A stretch of 64,000 nt of DNA from Ciceribacter ferrooxidans. Lineage in GTDB: Bacteria; Pseudomonadota; Alphaproteobacteria; Rhizobiales; Rhizobiaceae. The position numbers were made by a program, and so were the translations under genes. Positions 1-11,167 of this stretch are shown here, piece by piece (the stretch's first letter is position 1; the number at the start of each line of letters is the position of its first letter). The notes beneath the pieces were generated by a model. The model saw only the letters and a program-made list of their open reading frames with translations. It did not search any database and was not told the DNA's origin. The stretch is taken from positions 124,001-188,000 of the forward strand of contig NZ_SDVB01000238.1 of NCBI RefSeq assembly GCF_004137355.1, in the 5' to 3' direction.

Positions 1-1524
1 TGGCTCGCCTATACGACCGCCATGCTCGTCTTCTCCCTGGCGGGCTTCGTCATCCTCTATGCAATCCTGCGCCTGCAGGCCTTCCTGCCGCTCAATCCGC
101 AAGGCTTTGCCGGCATGTCGCCGGATCTTGCCTTCAATACGGCGGTTTCGTTCGTCACCAACACCAACTGGCAGAATTACGCCGGCGAGACGACCCTCAG
201 CCATTTCAGCCAGATGGCCGGCCTGACGGTGCAGAACTTCCTGTCCGCCGCCACCGGCATGGCGCTTGCCGTCGCTTTCACCCGTGCCTTCGCCCGGTCG
301 AAGGTCGCGACGCTCGGCAATTTCTGGGTCGATGTCACCCGCGCGACACTCTATGTGCTGCTGCCGCTCGCGATCGTCGTCGCGCTAGCCTTTGTGGCGA
401 TGGGGCTGCCGCAGACCCTCGATCCGTCAGTGACGGCCACGACGCTGGAAGGCACGCAGCAGGTCATCTCGCTCGGACCCGTCGCCTCGCAGGAGGCGAT
501 CAAGCAGCTCGGCACGAACGGCGGCGGCTTCTTCAACGCCAACGCCGCCCATCCCTTCGAAAACCCGACGGCATTCTCCGATTATCTGAACATCTTCGCC
601 ATGCTCTCGATCTCGGCGGCACTGGTCTACAGCTTCGGTCAGATGGTCGGGAACCGGCGGCAGGGCTGGGCACTGCTGGGCGCGATGGCGATCCTGCTGG
701 TCGGCGGCGTCGCCGTCACCTACTGGGCAGAGGCCCAGGGCAATCCCATCCTGACGGCGCTCGGCGTCGACCCCTCCCTCGGCAACATGGAGGGCAAGGA
801 AGTCCGGTTCGGCCAGGCCATGACGGCACTCTACGCCGCCGTGACGACAGGCCTTTCAGACGGCGGCGTCAACGGCATGCACGGCTCCTTCACCGGTCTC
901 GGCGGCCTCGTCCCGATGTTCCTCATCCAGCTCGGCGAAGTCCTGCCCGGCGGTGTCGGTTCAGGTCTCTACGGCATGCTGGTCTTTGCCATTCTGTCGG
1001 TCTTCGTCGCCGGCCTGATGGTCGGGCGGACGCCGGAATTCCTCGGCAAGAAGATCGACGGCCGGGAGATGAAATACGCGATGCTCGCCGTACTCATCCT
1101 GCCGCTTGCCATCCTCGGCTTCACCGCAGTATCGGCCATGCTGCCCTTCGCCGTCGCCAGCATCGGCACGTCCGGTCCGCACGGACTGTCGGAAATCCTC
1201 TATGCCTATACCTCGGCCGCCGGCAACAACGGCTCCGCCTTCGGCGGGCTCACGGGCAACACGGCCTGGTACAACACGACGCTCGGGATCGCGATGCTTC
1301 TCGGCCGTTTTGGCTATGTCGTTCCGGTGATGGCGATCGCCGGATCGCTCGCCGCAAAAGTCAAGGCCCCCGCCTCCGCCGGAACATTCCCGACGGACGG
1401 ATCGCTCTTCATCGGACTCCTGATCGGCATCATTCTCATTCTCGGCGGTCTTCAGTTCTTCCCCGCGCTCGCGCTCGGTCCGGTCGCGGAGCATCTCGCG
1501 ATGCTGGCCGGCCAGACTTTCTGA
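1..1524 (+). CDS. kdpA: Potassium-transporting ATPase subunit A (5'-truncated by window edge)
   Basis: KdpA is the inner-membrane subunit of the Kdp P-type ATPase that binds and passes K+. The frame is open from base 1 and the ATG at 22 is internal, so about 50-60 N-terminal residues lie outside the window; 507 residues are visible. The four selectivity-filter loops are recognisable: [43 protein letters not shown] and [13 protein letters not shown], separated by hydrophobic membrane segments. kdpB follows after 9 bases, so this is the start of a kdpABCDE operon. Whether a small kdpF precedes it cannot be seen. Identification is secure from the filters and the neighbours. Confidence 0.97.
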   Translation, partial: WLAYTTAMLVFSLAGFVILYAILRLQAFLPLNPQGFAGMSPDLAFNTAVSFVTNTNWQNYAGETTLSHFSQMAGLTVQNFLSAATGMALAVAFTRAFARSKVATLGNFWVDVTRATLYVLLPLAIVVALAFVAMGLPQTLDPSVTATTLEGTQQVISLGPVASQEAIKQLGTNGGGFFNANAAHPFENPTAFSDYLNIFAMLSISAALVYSFGQMVGNRRQGWALLGAMAILLVGGVAVTYWAEAQGNPILTALGVDPSLGNMEGKEVRFGQAMTALYAAVTTGLSDGGVNGMHGSFTGLGGLVPMFLIQLGEVLPGGVGSGLYGMLVFAILSVFVAGLMVGRTPEFLGKKIDGREMKYAMLAVLILPLAILGFTAVSAMLPFAVASIGTSGPHGLSEILYAYTSAAGNNGSAFGGLTGNTAWYNTTLGIAMLLGRFGYVVPVMAIAGSLAAKVKAPASAGTFPTDGSLFIGLLIGIILILGGLQFFPALALGPVAEHLAMLAGQTF

Positions 1525-1533
1525 GGGAATCTC

Positions 1534-3570
1534 ATGTCTCACAAACCTCCAAGTCCCAGCCTTCTCGATCCGGCCATCCTTTTGCCCGCAGCGAAGGACG
1601 CCGTCCGCAAGCTCGACCCGCGACAGCTCGTCCGCAACCCGGTCATCTTCGTCACCGAAGTCGTCGCGACCCTTGTCACACTGCTCTTCCTGCGGGATCT
1701 CGCCGCCGGTCCGTCGGTGGCATCCTTCTCCGGCCAGATTGCCGCCTGGCTGTGGTTTACGGTTCTCTTCGCCACCTTCGCCGAAGCGGTCGCCGAAGGG
1801 CGCGGCCGCGCGCAGGCGGACAGCCTCCGGCGCGCGAAATCCGAACTTGTCGCGCGCAGGCTCTCTTCGGGCGGCGTGACGGAGATCGTGCCGGCGACCA
1901 GTCTGAAGGTCGGAGACCTCGTTCTCGTTGCCGCCGGCGAACTGATCCCGGGCGACGGTGAGGTCATCGAGGGTGTCGCCTCGGTGAACGAAAGCGCGAT
2001 CACCGGGGAGTCCGCGCCGGTCATCCGCGAGTCCGGCGGCGACCGCTCGGCCGTCACGGGCGGCACGCAGGTGCTGTCCGACGAGATCAAGATCAGGATC
2101 ACCGTCGCGCCGGGCTCATCCTTCGTCGACCGCATGATCGCACTCATCGAAGGCGCGCAGCGTCAGAAGACACCGAACGAGATCGCGCTGTCGATCCTGC
2201 TCTCCGGCCTGACACTGATCTTCCTGTTCGTCTGCGCCGCGGTCTGGGGTCTCGCGGGATATTCCGGCACGGTGCTGTCGGTCACGGTTCTCGCCGCGTT
2301 GCTCGTGACCCTGATTCCCACGACGATCGGCGGGCTGCTGTCAGCAATCGGTATCGCCGGCATGGATCGCCTGGTGCGCTTCAACGTGATCGCCACGTCG
2401 GGTCGCGCGGTGGAAGCAGCCGGCGATGTCGATACGCTGCTCCTCGACAAGACCGGCACGATCACCTTCGGAAACCGGATGGCAAGCGACTTCATCCCCG
2501 CTCCCGGGGTCAAAACCGGCGAACTGGCCGAGGCCGCGCTTCTTGCGAGCCTCTCGGACGATACCCCCGAAGGCCGCTCGATCGTCGCCCTCGCGACGGG
2601 CGACTTCGGCATTCCCATGCCCGATGCCCGCCTCGATGCCGTCATCGGCTTCACCGCCGAAACGCGCCTTTCCGGTGTGGATCAGGGTGGCCGCAGGCTG
2701 CGCAAGGGTGCCATCGACGCCGTCCTGAGGTTTGCCAGCGTCGCGGAAGAGGATACGCCCGCCGAGTTCCAGAGGGCCGTCGATGCGGTCGCCCGCGGCG
2801 GCGGCACGCCGCTCGGGGTGGTCGACGGGGGGCGGCTGCTCGGCGTGATCCATCTGAAGGATGTGGTCAAACCGGGCATCAAGGAACGCTTTGCAGCGCT
2901 TCGCGCCATGGGTATCCGGACTGTGATGGTCACCGGCGACAACCCCGTGACTGCAGCGGCGATCGCCTCTGAGGCGGGTGTCGACGACTTCCTCGCCCAG
3001 GCGACGCCTGAGGACAAGCTCGCCTACATCCGTCGCGAGCAACAGGGAGGACGCCTGATTGCCATGTGCGGCGATGGTACCAATGACGCGCCTGCGCTCG
3101 CCCAGGCCGATGTCGGCGTCGCCATGCAGACCGGCACGCAGGCTGCGCGCGAGGCTGCCAACATGGTCGACCTCGATTCGAGCCCGACTAAGCTCATCGA
3201 GATCGTCGAGATCGGCAAGCAGCTTCTGATGACACGTGGGTCCCTGACGACCTTTTCGATCGCCAACGACGTGGCCAAATATTTCGCCATCATTCCTGCG
3301 CTCTTCGTCGTCACCTATCCGGCGCTCGATGCACTCAACATCATGCGCCTTGCCTCGCCGCAGTCGGCCATTCTTTCGGCCGTCATCTTCAACGCGCTGA
3401 TCATCGTGGCGCTGATCCCACTCGCGCTCAAGGGTGTGGCCTACCGCCCGTCGGGCGCGGCCGCGCTGCTTCGCCGCAACCTCCTGGTCTACGGCGTCGG
3501 CGGCCTGCTGCTGCCTTTCGCCGGAATCAAGGCCATCGACATCGCCGTCAGCGCACTTCATCTGGTGTAA
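1534..3570 (+). CDS. kdpB: Potassium-transporting ATPase ATP-binding subunit B
   Basis: KdpB is the P-type ATPase catalytic subunit that hydrolyses ATP to drive K+ through KdpA. The 678-residue length is normal. The actuator motif TGES lies in [12 protein letters not shown], the phosphorylation motif DKTGT in [14 protein letters not shown] (about residue 305), and the hinge motif [14 protein letters not shown] near residue 515. Membrane segments flank these. It ends 2 bases before kdpC, consistent with translational coupling. Nothing looks damaged, and all the catalytic residues checked are present. Confidence 0.98.
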   Translation: MSHKPPSPSLLDPAILLPAAKDAVRKLDPRQLVRNPVIFVTEVVATLVTLLFLRDLAAGPSVASFSGQIAAWLWFTVLFATFAEAVAEGRGRAQADSLRRAKSELVARRLSSGGVTEIVPATSLKVGDLVLVAAGELIPGDGEVIEGVASVNESAITGESAPVIRESGGDRSAVTGGTQVLSDEIKIRITVAPGSSFVDRMIALIEGAQRQKTPNEIALSILLSGLTLIFLFVCAAVWGLAGYSGTVLSVTVLAALLVTLIPTTIGGLLSAIGIAGMDRLVRFNVIATSGRAVEAAGDVDTLLLDKTGTITFGNRMASDFIPAPGVKTGELAEAALLASLSDDTPEGRSIVALATGDFGIPMPDARLDAVIGFTAETRLSGVDQGGRRLRKGAIDAVLRFASVAEEDTPAEFQRAVDAVARGGGTPLGVVDGGRLLGVIHLKDVVKPGIKERFAALRAMGIRTVMVTGDNPVTAAAIASEAGVDDFLAQATPEDKLAYIRREQQGGRLIAMCGDGTNDAPALAQADVGVAMQTGTQAAREAANMVDLDSSPTKLIEIVEIGKQLLMTRGSLTTFSIANDVAKYFAIIPALFVVTYPALDALNIMRLASPQSAILSAVIFNALIIVALIPLALKGVAYRPSGAAALLRRNLLVYGVGGLLLPFAGIKAIDIAVSALHLV

Positions 3571-3572
3571 CC

Positions 3573-4142
3573 ATGCTCAAGCATCTCAGACCCGCCCTCA
3601 CTCTCGTCGTGACCATGACCGCGCTCACCGGTCTTGCCTATCCGCTGGCGATCAACGGGATTGCCCAGGTCGTGCTTCCGGTTCAGGCCAATGGCAGCCT
3701 GATCGAGCGCGACGGCAAGGTCGTCGGCTCCTCCCTGATCGGGCAGAACTTCACATCCGACCGCTATTTCTGGCCCCGTCCCTCCGCGACAGGGCCCGAA
3801 CCCTACAATGCGGCTGCATCCTCCGGCTCGAACCTCGGCGCAACGTCCGTGAAACTTCGCGACCGCGTGGCGGCCGACATGGAGAAGCTCAAGGGCGCGG
3901 GGATCGGAGAACGCGTTCCCGCGGACGCCGTCACGGCGTCCGGCTCGGGCCTTGACTCGCATGTCTCTCCCGCCTACGCGATGGCACAGGTAGCACGCGT
4001 CGCGAAAGCGCGTGGCCTGAGTGAAGCCGCCGTCAGGGATCTCGTCGCCCGGCAGGCGGAGGACCGCATACTCGGTTTCATCGGAGAACCACGCGTGAAT
4101 GTGCTGGAACTCAATCTCCAGCTCGACGCCTTGAAGACATGA
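3573..4142 (+). CDS. kdpC: Potassium-transporting ATPase subunit C
   Basis: KdpC is the small single-span subunit that stabilises the KdpFABC complex and raises its ATP affinity. The 189 residues begin with one hydrophobic segment (about residues 9-30, [20 protein letters not shown]) followed by a periplasmic domain. Typical KdpC features are [17 protein letters not shown] and SGSNLGATS. Its ATG is 2 bases after the kdpB stop and its TGA is 8 bases before the kdpD start, placing it firmly in the kdp operon. Confidence 0.97.
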   Translation: MLKHLRPALTLVVTMTALTGLAYPLAINGIAQVVLPVQANGSLIERDGKVVGSSLIGQNFTSDRYFWPRPSATGPEPYNAAASSGSNLGATSVKLRDRVAADMEKLKGAGIGERVPADAVTASGSGLDSHVSPAYAMAQVARVAKARGLSEAAVRDLVARQAEDRILGFIGEPRVNVLELNLQLDALKT

Positions 4143-4150
4143 GATGATTG

Positions 4151-6844
4151 ATGGCGGACAAAGACCGCGATTTGGACCGAAGGCCCGATCCGGATGCCCT
4201 GCTTGCACTGGCGACGGAAGGCCGCCGGGGCAAGCTGACCGTATTCCTGGGCGCGGCACCCGGCGTCGGGAAGACCTATGCCATGCTGACGCGCGCGCGG
4301 CGACTGAAGGAAGAAGGAACCGACATTGTCGTCGGCCTCGCGGAGACGCATGGGCGCTCGGAAACCGCCTCCCTGCTTCGTGGTCTGGACGTTCTTCCCC
4401 GACTGAAGGTGCCATACAAGGGAAGAGAGCTCGAAGAGTTTGACCTCGATGCAGCCCTCGCGCGGCATCCCCAGGTCATCGTCGTCGACGAGATCGCCCA
4501 CAGCAACCCCGAGACCGCACGCCATCCGAAACGGTATCAGGACATCGAGGAACTGATCGCCGCCGGCATCGACGTCTGGACCGCCCTCAATATCCAGCAC
4601 CTGGAAAGCCTCTCGGACCTCGTTGCCGATATCACCGGCGTGGTGGTGCGCGAAAGACTGCCCGATACCGTCCTGAAGAACGCGGACGAGGTCGTGCTCG
4701 TCGACCTGCCGCCAGCCGAACTGATCGAGCGGCTGAAGGAGGGAAAGGTCTACGTGCCGGAGAGCGCCAAGCGCGCCACGGAGAGATTCTTCAGGCTCGG
4801 CAACCTGACTGCTCTCCGCGAAATCGCCCTGCGGCGTACGGCCGACCGGGTCGATGACCAGGTCGTCGCCTATCTTCGGCAGAACGCAATCGAGGGAACC
4901 TGGTCATCCGGCGAGCGTCTTCTCGTCTGCATCGGACCTGGCGCACTGTCGGAAAAGGTCGTTCGGGTCGCGAGCCGGCTGGCAACCGGCCTCAATGCGC
5001 CCTGGACGGTCGTGACGGTAGAGGCGGCGGACCGCGAAACCAACGACGTCGCGGCGCTGCGCCGGGTGGAGGAGACCTTTCGCCTTGCTGAACGGCTGGG
5101 TGCGGAAACCAAACGCATCACCGGCAACGACTTCGTCCGGGATATACTTGCCTTCGCGCGCAAGGAACATGCGACCCAGATCGTCATCGGGATGTCACGC
5201 CGCAGCGGGTGGCGCCATCTCTTCCGACCGTCGCTGACGACAGCGCTCGCGAAACGCGCCAAGAGTATCGGCATCCATCTGGTGACGGCGGAAAAGACAC
5301 AAGAGCCGCAAACCGCGAAACGATCCCGCCGGTTCGAGTTTGCCGGCGTACGCCGGTCGGCTGCAACCGCCATCGTGCTCGTGGCAGCCACGACGGCGCT
5401 CGGTCTGCTCATCGACCGCGTCGTGATGCTCCCGAACATCTCGCTGCTCTTCCTTCTCGCGGTCCTCGGCGCAGCCGTTCACGCCGGCTATGCCGCGGCC
5501 CTGTTCGCAGCTTTGCTGTCGACATTTGCCTATAATTTCTTCTTCATCGATCCCCGGCACACGCTGACGATTGCCGCCCCGCATGAGGTCTTCGCGCTTT
5601 TCGTCTTTCTCACCGCGGCCGTGATCGCCGGTAGTCTTGCCTCGCGTATTCGCGAGCAGGCTGACGTCGCAAGCGTGCGCGCCAATGCACTCCAGTCGCT
5701 CTACGACTTCTCGCGCAAATTGTCCGGCACGGCCAAGGCCGACGACGTGCTTTGGGCTGCGGTCACACAGCTTCACTCGAGCCTGAAGCGCAGCGTCGTG
5801 ATCCTGACCCCCAGCGGACCTGATCTGTCCGTCGCCGCAGCCTGGCCACCCGACACCGACCTCGGGGTCTCCGACGTTACCGCCGCCCATTGGGCCCACG
5901 ACAAGCAGGAACCCGCCGGCAGCGGTACGGGGACGTTGCCGAGCAGCCAATTCCAGTTCCGGCCACTCACGAGCCCCCACGGCGTAGTCGGGGTGTGCGG
6001 CTACGCATGCAGCGATACTCCCCTGGACATCAATGCGGAGCGGGCCCTGTCGGCGATTCTCGACCAGACGGCGACCGCAATCGACAGGGCGCGCCTTGCC
6101 GAGCAGGCGGTCGAGCAGTCGGCGCGCCTTGAAGGCGAGCGCTATCGCGAGGCTTTGCTCTCTTCCATTTCCCATGATCTGAAGACGCCGCTTGCGACGA
6201 TCACGGGGGCCGTTACCAGCCTGCGCCAGCTCGGCCGGAAGATGAGTGCCGAAAGCCGCGACGATCTCCTCCAGACGATCGAGGAGGAAAGTGCCCGGCT
6301 CGCCCGCTTTGTCGGCAACCTGCTCGACATGACCCGCATCGAAGCCGGCACGTTGAATGCAAAAAGAGACTGGGTCGACGTCGGCGACATGGTGCGCTCC
6401 TCGGTCGACCGGGCGCGAAAATACTTCCCCGGCCAGAGCATCGAAACGGGCATTTCGCCGGATCTGCCTCTCTTGCGCGGCGACAGCGTCCTCCTGGGAC
6501 AGGTTCTGTTCAACCTGCTCGACAATGCGGTGAAATACGGCGGTGGCGAACCGGTCAGTATCTATGCCCGGCGTGACGGCGAGGATATCCTCGTCTCCGT
6601 GACAGATCTCGGCAAGGGTGTTCCGGCGGAAGACCTGGAACGCATCTTCGAGAAATTCTACCGCCGCGGCCGGAGCGACGGCAGGTCACTCGGAACGGGT
6701 CTCGGCCTGTCGATCGCACGTGGATTCGTCGAGGCAATGGGCGGCCGCATTTATGCCGAAAGTCCGGCGCTGAAAAAGAGGGGAACACGTGTCGTGATGC
6801 GTTTTCCCGCAGCCGAAACGCCAGCTGAAGTACAGACCCGATGA
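4151..6844 (+). CDS. kdpD: KdpD sensor histidine kinase
   Basis: KdpD senses K+ limitation and ionic conditions and phosphorylates KdpE. The 897-residue protein has the usual architecture: an N-terminal KdpD domain with Walker A GAAPGVGKTY near residue 40 and VVDEIAHSN, a universal-stress-like domain, four closely spaced membrane helices around residues 400-500, a GAF-like region, and a HisKA domain with the phospho-acceptor His675 in SSISHDLKTPL, then HATPase N and G boxes (NLLDNAVKYGG, GTGLGLSI). An in-frame TTG one codon upstream (4148) could also start it; ATG 4151 is preferred. Its stop overlaps the kdpE start (ATGA), so the two are coupled. Confidence 0.96.
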   Translation: MADKDRDLDRRPDPDALLALATEGRRGKLTVFLGAAPGVGKTYAMLTRARRLKEEGTDIVVGLAETHGRSETASLLRGLDVLPRLKVPYKGRELEEFDLDAALARHPQVIVVDEIAHSNPETARHPKRYQDIEELIAAGIDVWTALNIQHLESLSDLVADITGVVVRERLPDTVLKNADEVVLVDLPPAELIERLKEGKVYVPESAKRATERFFRLGNLTALREIALRRTADRVDDQVVAYLRQNAIEGTWSSGERLLVCIGPGALSEKVVRVASRLATGLNAPWTVVTVEAADRETNDVAALRRVEETFRLAERLGAETKRITGNDFVRDILAFARKEHATQIVIGMSRRSGWRHLFRPSLTTALAKRAKSIGIHLVTAEKTQEPQTAKRSRRFEFAGVRRSAATAIVLVAATTALGLLIDRVVMLPNISLLFLLAVLGAAVHAGYAAALFAALLSTFAYNFFFIDPRHTLTIAAPHEVFALFVFLTAAVIAGSLASRIREQADVASVRANALQSLYDFSRKLSGTAKADDVLWAAVTQLHSSLKRSVVILTPSGPDLSVAAAWPPDTDLGVSDVTAAHWAHDKQEPAGSGTGTLPSSQFQFRPLTSPHGVVGVCGYACSDTPLDINAERALSAILDQTATAIDRARLAEQAVEQSARLEGERYREALLSSISHDLKTPLATITGAVTSLRQLGRKMSAESRDDLLQTIEEESARLARFVGNLLDMTRIEAGTLNAKRDWVDVGDMVRSSVDRARKYFPGQSIETGISPDLPLLRGDSVLLGQVLFNLLDNAVKYGGGEPVSIYARRDGEDILVSVTDLGKGVPAEDLERIFEKFYRRGRSDGRSLGTGLGLSIARGFVEAMGGRIYAESPALKKRGTRVVMRFPAAETPAEVQTR

Positions 6845-7551
6845 CAGCCCATCGCATTCTGGTCGTCGACGACGAGCCGCAGATCCAGCGTTTCCTGAGG
6901 CCGGCCCTGTCGGCGGCCGGCTACGATGTCGTCGAAGCGGGGACCGGCCAGGAAGCCCTGAGATCACTGGCGACTGCGGCGCCCGACGTCATGATCCTGG
7001 ATCTCGGATTGCCGGATATGGACGGCAAGGACGTCATCGCCAATGTGCGGGGATGGTCCGAGATTCCGATCATCATCCTGTCCGCACGCGGACACGAAAG
7101 CGAGAAGATCGCTGCGCTCGACCTCGGCGCCGACGACTACATCGAGAAGCCGTTCGGCATTGGGGAACTGACTGCGCGCATCCGCACGGCGTTGCGGCAC
7201 GTGGACCGGACCGAAGTCGCCGCTCCGGCAATCGCGGCGGATGGGCTCCTGATCGACAGCGTGAAACGTCTGGTCACACGCGGCGGCGAACCGATCAGGC
7301 TGACGCCGAAAGAATACGACCTTCTGCTTCTGCTTGCGAGGCATGCCGGGCGCGTCGTTACCCACCGGACCTTGCTCACGTCCGTTTGGGGACCGGCCCA
7401 CGGCGAGGACCTGCACTATCTGCGGGTCTTCATCGGCCAGTTGCGTCAGAAAGTCGAACGCGACGCGTCCTCGCCCAGTATCATCCTCACCGAACCTGGG
7501 GTCGGCTATCGTTTCCTCCGCGACGGCGACCACGATCAGGCGGCGGGTTGA
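6841..7551 (+). CDS. kdpE: KdpE response regulator
   Basis: KdpE is the OmpR-family transcription factor that activates kdp expression when phosphorylated by KdpD. The 236 residues comprise a receiver domain with acidic pair DD10-11, phospho-acceptor Asp54 (VMILDLGLPD) and Lys in IEKPFG, then a C-terminal winged helix (LTPKEYDLLLLLARHAGRV). It overlaps kdpD by four bases (ATGA). The kdpDE genes downstream of kdpABC on the same strand suggest autoregulation from the operon promoter, which lies outside the window. Confidence 0.96.
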   Translation: MTAHRILVVDDEPQIQRFLRPALSAAGYDVVEAGTGQEALRSLATAAPDVMILDLGLPDMDGKDVIANVRGWSEIPIIILSARGHESEKIAALDLGADDYIEKPFGIGELTARIRTALRHVDRTEVAAPAIAADGLLIDSVKRLVTRGGEPIRLTPKEYDLLLLLARHAGRVVTHRTLLTSVWGPAHGEDLHYLRVFIGQLRQKVERDASSPSIILTEPGVGYRFLRDGDHDQAAG

Positions 7552-7764
7552 ACCCCAGGCGAATCGACGCGATCGGCGGACATCCGACAATCGGCGTCTT
7601 TATCTTTTCTTTATGTGCATCCGCCAATTCCCAATGGAATCCTTAGCCCGGCAAACGCACTATCCGTGAAGTTGACGGCTTGTGGCCGTCGCGCCGAACG
7701 CAGGACGACTCACCCAACCTGTCGCGTGGCCTCGCCCATCCGAACAACACGCCGGTCCCCATCC

Positions 7765-9222
7765 GTGACTGTCGATCGCATCCGCTTCATTCTTTTCCTC
7801 AACGGACTGCTTTTGTGGCCATTGGCCACCATGATGCTGTTGCCGGCCATGATCGATCTGATCGATCGCAATACGGCCGATGCGCTGCGTTTTCTTGCTA
7901 TGTCCGCGATGACGGCCATGACCGCCAGTCTGCTGGTGTTTGCTTTCCGTCAGGAGGGGACCAGCTTTTCGGATCGGCGGACCGGCTTCCTCATGACCGC
8001 AAGTGCATGGGTGGTCGTCTGCGTTTTCGGGGCGCTTCCACTCCTTGGAGGTTCCGGCGAGGTGAGCTTCACCGACGCCATGTTCGAATCCGTATCGGCG
8101 CTGACCACGACGGGGTCGACAGTTCTCTCCGGTCTCGACGACATGCCCCGTGGCATCCTGTTATGGCGGTCCCTGCTGCAATGGCTCGGAGGGGTCGGGA
8201 TCATTGCCATGGCGATGAGTTTCCTTCCGACGCTGCGTGTCGGAGGGATGCAGCTCTTCCTCTCGGAATCCTCCGATATCTCCGGGAAACCCTTTGCCAA
8301 GGTCAGCCAGATCGTCCGGAGCATCCTGGTGGTCTATCTCGGCCTGACGCTTGCCTGCGCCGTCGGCCTGATGCTGGCGGGCATGCCGACCTTCGACGCC
8401 GTCAATCATGCGATGACAACGATCGCAACCGGTGGCCTCTCAACCAAGGACGCCTCCATCGGTTACTACCGGTCGGTGCCGATCGAGGTGGTCACCGAGA
8501 TATTCATGGTGATGGGCGCTTTGCCGCTGGCATCCTATGCCATATTCATCGCGCATCGCGGCAAGAGGCCTTTCATCGACGAGCAGATCAAGGCCTTCAT
8601 CTTCGTGCTCCTCGCAGCAATCGGACTGTCGACAACCTGGAACGTGATGCAGGGAATGGAGCCTCCGACTGCGCTGCGCCTGTCCGCGTTCAACGTGACG
8701 TCGGTCCTGACCGATACGGGCTTCGCGACAACCGATTTCTCGGCTTGGGGAAGCTTTGCAGTCGGCCTGTTCTTCCTCCTCTATCTGATCGGCGGCTGCG
8801 CGGGTTCCACCGCGGGCGCGATCAAGATATTCCGGTGGCAGGTCCTGTTCCTGAGCGTGCGACGAAGCCTCCAGTTGATGATCTACCCCAACGCCGTTGC
8901 CCGTGTCCGTTATCAGGGCAATCCATTGAGTGACGACGTCATCAACAACGTCCGGAATTTCTTCTTTCTCTACATTCTGACACTGCTCGTTCTCTCGCTC
9001 GGCGTGATGGCCACTGGCGTCGACTTTCTCTCGGCGACCACATCGATCGCCCAGGGCATGGCGAATGCCGGACCCGGCCTCGGTCCGCTGGTGGGGCCTG
9101 CGACCACCTTTGCAGCCATTCCCGACACAGCCAAATGGTTGGTAATGGCGGCGATGCTTCTCGGCCGGCTGGAACTTCTGACCGTCTACGTGATGCTGAT
9201 GCCGGCCTTCTGGTCACGGTAG
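7765..9222 (+). CDS. trkH: TrkH/KtrB-family potassium uptake protein
   Basis: TrkH-type channel-like subunit for secondary K+ uptake; it normally needs a cytoplasmic TrkA NAD-binding partner, which is not in the window. The start was set at GTG 7765 (product begins VTVDRIRFILFLNG), giving 485 residues, the usual TrkH length; the frame is open further upstream but that part reads as non-conserved, basic sequence. Filter-like loops include SALTTTGSTVL, TIATGGLST, LTDTGFATTD and GMANAGPGLGP, and about ten membrane segments are apparent. It lies 213 bases after kdpE and is probably transcribed separately. The gene name rests on family level only; it could equally be called ktrB. Confidence 0.88.
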   Translation: MTVDRIRFILFLNGLLLWPLATMMLLPAMIDLIDRNTADALRFLAMSAMTAMTASLLVFAFRQEGTSFSDRRTGFLMTASAWVVVCVFGALPLLGGSGEVSFTDAMFESVSALTTTGSTVLSGLDDMPRGILLWRSLLQWLGGVGIIAMAMSFLPTLRVGGMQLFLSESSDISGKPFAKVSQIVRSILVVYLGLTLACAVGLMLAGMPTFDAVNHAMTTIATGGLSTKDASIGYYRSVPIEVVTEIFMVMGALPLASYAIFIAHRGKRPFIDEQIKAFIFVLLAAIGLSTTWNVMQGMEPPTALRLSAFNVTSVLTDTGFATTDFSAWGSFAVGLFFLLYLIGGCAGSTAGAIKIFRWQVLFLSVRRSLQLMIYPNAVARVRYQGNPLSDDVINNVRNFFFLYILTLLVLSLGVMATGVDFLSATTSIAQGMANAGPGLGPLVGPATTFAAIPDTAKWLVMAAMLLGRLELLTVYVMLMPAFWSR

Positions 9223-9514
9223 GAGGAACGATTTCAGCTTATGCGGAAGGTCTATCCATCGTCGGACTTCTTTGTCTCCGAAAGACGAGGCCCGGCGAAA
9301 CGGGTTGACCACAGGCGGGATAAGGCGATGACAGAGATCCGGACGGGCCCGTGCCGGCGCATTGGTCTGCCCGAGAGCAGCATCACCGCCCGCGCAGTTC
9401 GTTCTACGGCCCTAACTCTGGCGGGAAACCGCGCGTGAACGCATCGTCGTACCCGACGGCCATGCCGCCGACGGGCGAGGGCGATAAGCCAGTTCTTTGA
9501 AAATAAAGGGGAAT
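9223..9514. other. Intergenic region without recognised gene
   Basis: About 290 bases between trkH and the tRNA-Met gene. A 65-codon open frame exists here (9241-9438) but it has no convincing ribosome binding site and an arginine-rich composition typical of chance frames in GC-rich DNA. No clear hairpin, repeat or promoter was recognised. Confidence 0.5.
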
Positions 9515-9591
9515 TGGTAGCGGGAGAGGGACTTGAACCCCCGACACGCGGATTATGATTCCGCTGCTCTAACCACCTGAGCTACCCCGCC
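9515..9591 (-). tRNA. tRNA-Met (CAT), elongator type
   Basis: The reverse strand folds as a 77-nt cloverleaf beginning GGCGGGG at 9591. The D-arm is GCTC/GAGC, the anticodon stem GCGGA/TCCGC with loop ATCATAA (anticodon CAT), and the T-arm GGGGG-TTCAAGT-CCCTC; CCA is encoded at the 3' end (9515-9517). The elongator type is chosen because the initiator-specific three G:C anticodon-stem pairs and the unpaired first base are absent, and the body differs from tRNA-Ile2 (lysidine type). The acceptor has G-U at both ends. Confidence 0.93.
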
Positions 9592-9765
9592 ACAGGCACC
9601 GTGAAGAGGTCATTTCGACCACCCCGGCGTCAGGATGAGCGGCTTATAAGGTGCCGCTCCCGTTGGTGTCAAGCGCCCGATCATCTTTTTGAGGCGCTTT
9701 TGCAATCTCGTCCGCCGGTGGCCTTTTGCGGCCATTCTGCGCGGCGTTTTCCGGCGCTTTCGCCC

Positions 9766-10962
9766 TCAGGCGGCGGCAGGTGCCGAAAGCAGCGCCTTCA
9801 GCGAAGCCTCCGCCGGGGCGGAGCGTTCGGAACGTTCGATGAAGCCGCCGCCATAGACGCGGGCATCGGGGCCGGGGGCCGAATAGAGCACGCAGGCCTG
9901 TCCCGGGGCGACGCCGGCCTCGCCGATTTCGAGGTCGACATAGACGCCCCTGTCGTCGGCGTGCAGCACCGCCGGTGCGGGCGGGCGGGTCGAGCGGACC
10001 TTGGCGAAGCAGGCGAAGCCGTCGGCGGCTTCTTCGCGAAGCGTCTGGTCGCCGAGCCAGTTGATGTCGCGCAGATACACCCGGCGGGTGTCGAGCGCTT
10101 CCTTCGGGCCGACGATCACGCGCCGCGAGCGGGCGTCGAGATAGACGACGTAGAGCGGCTCGCCGGTCGCGACGCCGAGACCCTTCCGCTGCCCGATCGT
10201 GTAGTGGAGGATGCCCTCGTGATGACCGAGCACGCGGCCGTCCATGTGCACGATGTCGCCGCCGAGCGCCGAATTCGGCCGGAGCTTGGTGATGATGTCG
10301 GCATACTTGCCCTGCGGCACGAAGCAGATGTCCTGGCTGTCGGCCTTCTTGGCGACGACGAGCCCCATTTCCTCGGCGAGCGCGCGCGTTTCGGCCTTGG
10401 AGAGGCCGCCGAGCGGGAAGCGCAGGTAATCGATCTGTTCCTGCGTCGTCGCGAACAGGAAATAGCTCTGGTCGCGCTCGCTGTCGACCGGACGGAAGAG
10501 TGCGCGGTGGCCGGGATCGTTCGCCAGCGGCATCGCCCGCGAGCGGATGTAATGGCCGGTCGCGAGCGCATCGGCGCCGAGTTCCTTCGCGGTCGCGAGC
10601 AGGTCGGCGAACTTGACCGTCTGGTTGCAGGCCACACAGGGGATCGGCGTCTCGCCGGCGACATAGCTTTCCATGAACGGGTTGATCACCGTGTCGCGGA
10701 AGCGCTGTTCGTAGTCGAGCACGTAATGCGGGATGCCGAGGGTCTCGCAGACGCGGCGGGCGTCGTCGATGTCCTGTCCGGCGCAGCACGAACCGGCGCG
10801 GTGGACGGCGGCGCCGTGGTCGTAGAGCTGCAGCGTGATGCCGAGGACGTCGTAGCCCTCGCGCTTCAGAATGCCGGCGACGACCGAGCTGTCCACCCCG
10901 CCCGACATGGCGACGACGACGCGCGTATCTTCGGGCCTCTTGTCAAAATCCAGTGTGTTCAC
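9766..10962 (-). CDS. mnmA: tRNA-specific 2-thiouridylase MnmA
   Basis: MnmA puts sulfur on U34 of tRNA-Lys, -Glu and -Gln (s2U34) using ATP and persulfide sulfur. The 398-residue product starts at GTG 10962. It shows the PP-loop SGGVDSS (about residues 21-27), catalytic Cys in [13 protein letters not shown] and the second Cys in [12 protein letters not shown], plus GHY and [11 protein letters not shown]. It is read towards the tRNA-Met gene. A dipeptide epimerase gene is transcribed divergently, leaving 205 bases for both promoters. Confidence 0.96.
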   Translation of the reverse strand: MNTLDFDKRPEDTRVVVAMSGGVDSSVVAGILKREGYDVLGITLQLYDHGAAVHRAGSCCAGQDIDDARRVCETLGIPHYVLDYEQRFRDTVINPFMESYVAGETPIPCVACNQTVKFADLLATAKELGADALATGHYIRSRAMPLANDPGHRALFRPVDSERDQSYFLFATTQEQIDYLRFPLGGLSKAETRALAEEMGLVVAKKADSQDICFVPQGKYADIITKLRPNSALGGDIVHMDGRVLGHHEGILHYTIGQRKGLGVATGEPLYVVYLDARSRRVIVGPKEALDTRRVYLRDINWLGDQTLREEAADGFACFAKVRSTRPPAPAVLHADDRGVYVDLEIGEAGVAPGQACVLYSAPGPDARVYGGGFIERSERSAPAEASLKALLSAPAAA

Positions 10963-11167
10963 GGGCGGTCCGCCAGTCTTGAAATCGGTAACGGGTGTCT
11001 CTGGCAGGCCTTTGTCGCCTGCCGCCGGGGCGCACAGTCGCGCTCGTCCGGCCAGTCCGGGATCTTAACCCGATCGTCGCAGGGATATAGAAAGGAATGT
11101 CCCCGCACGCAAGGGGGCGGTGATTCGCGGGCTCTCCCGCGACAGCTACACGAAGAGGCGCGACGCG

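Noticed and set aside
9241-9438. 65-codon frame after trkH
   Set aside because: No clear start signal or conserved pattern; composition of a chance frame.
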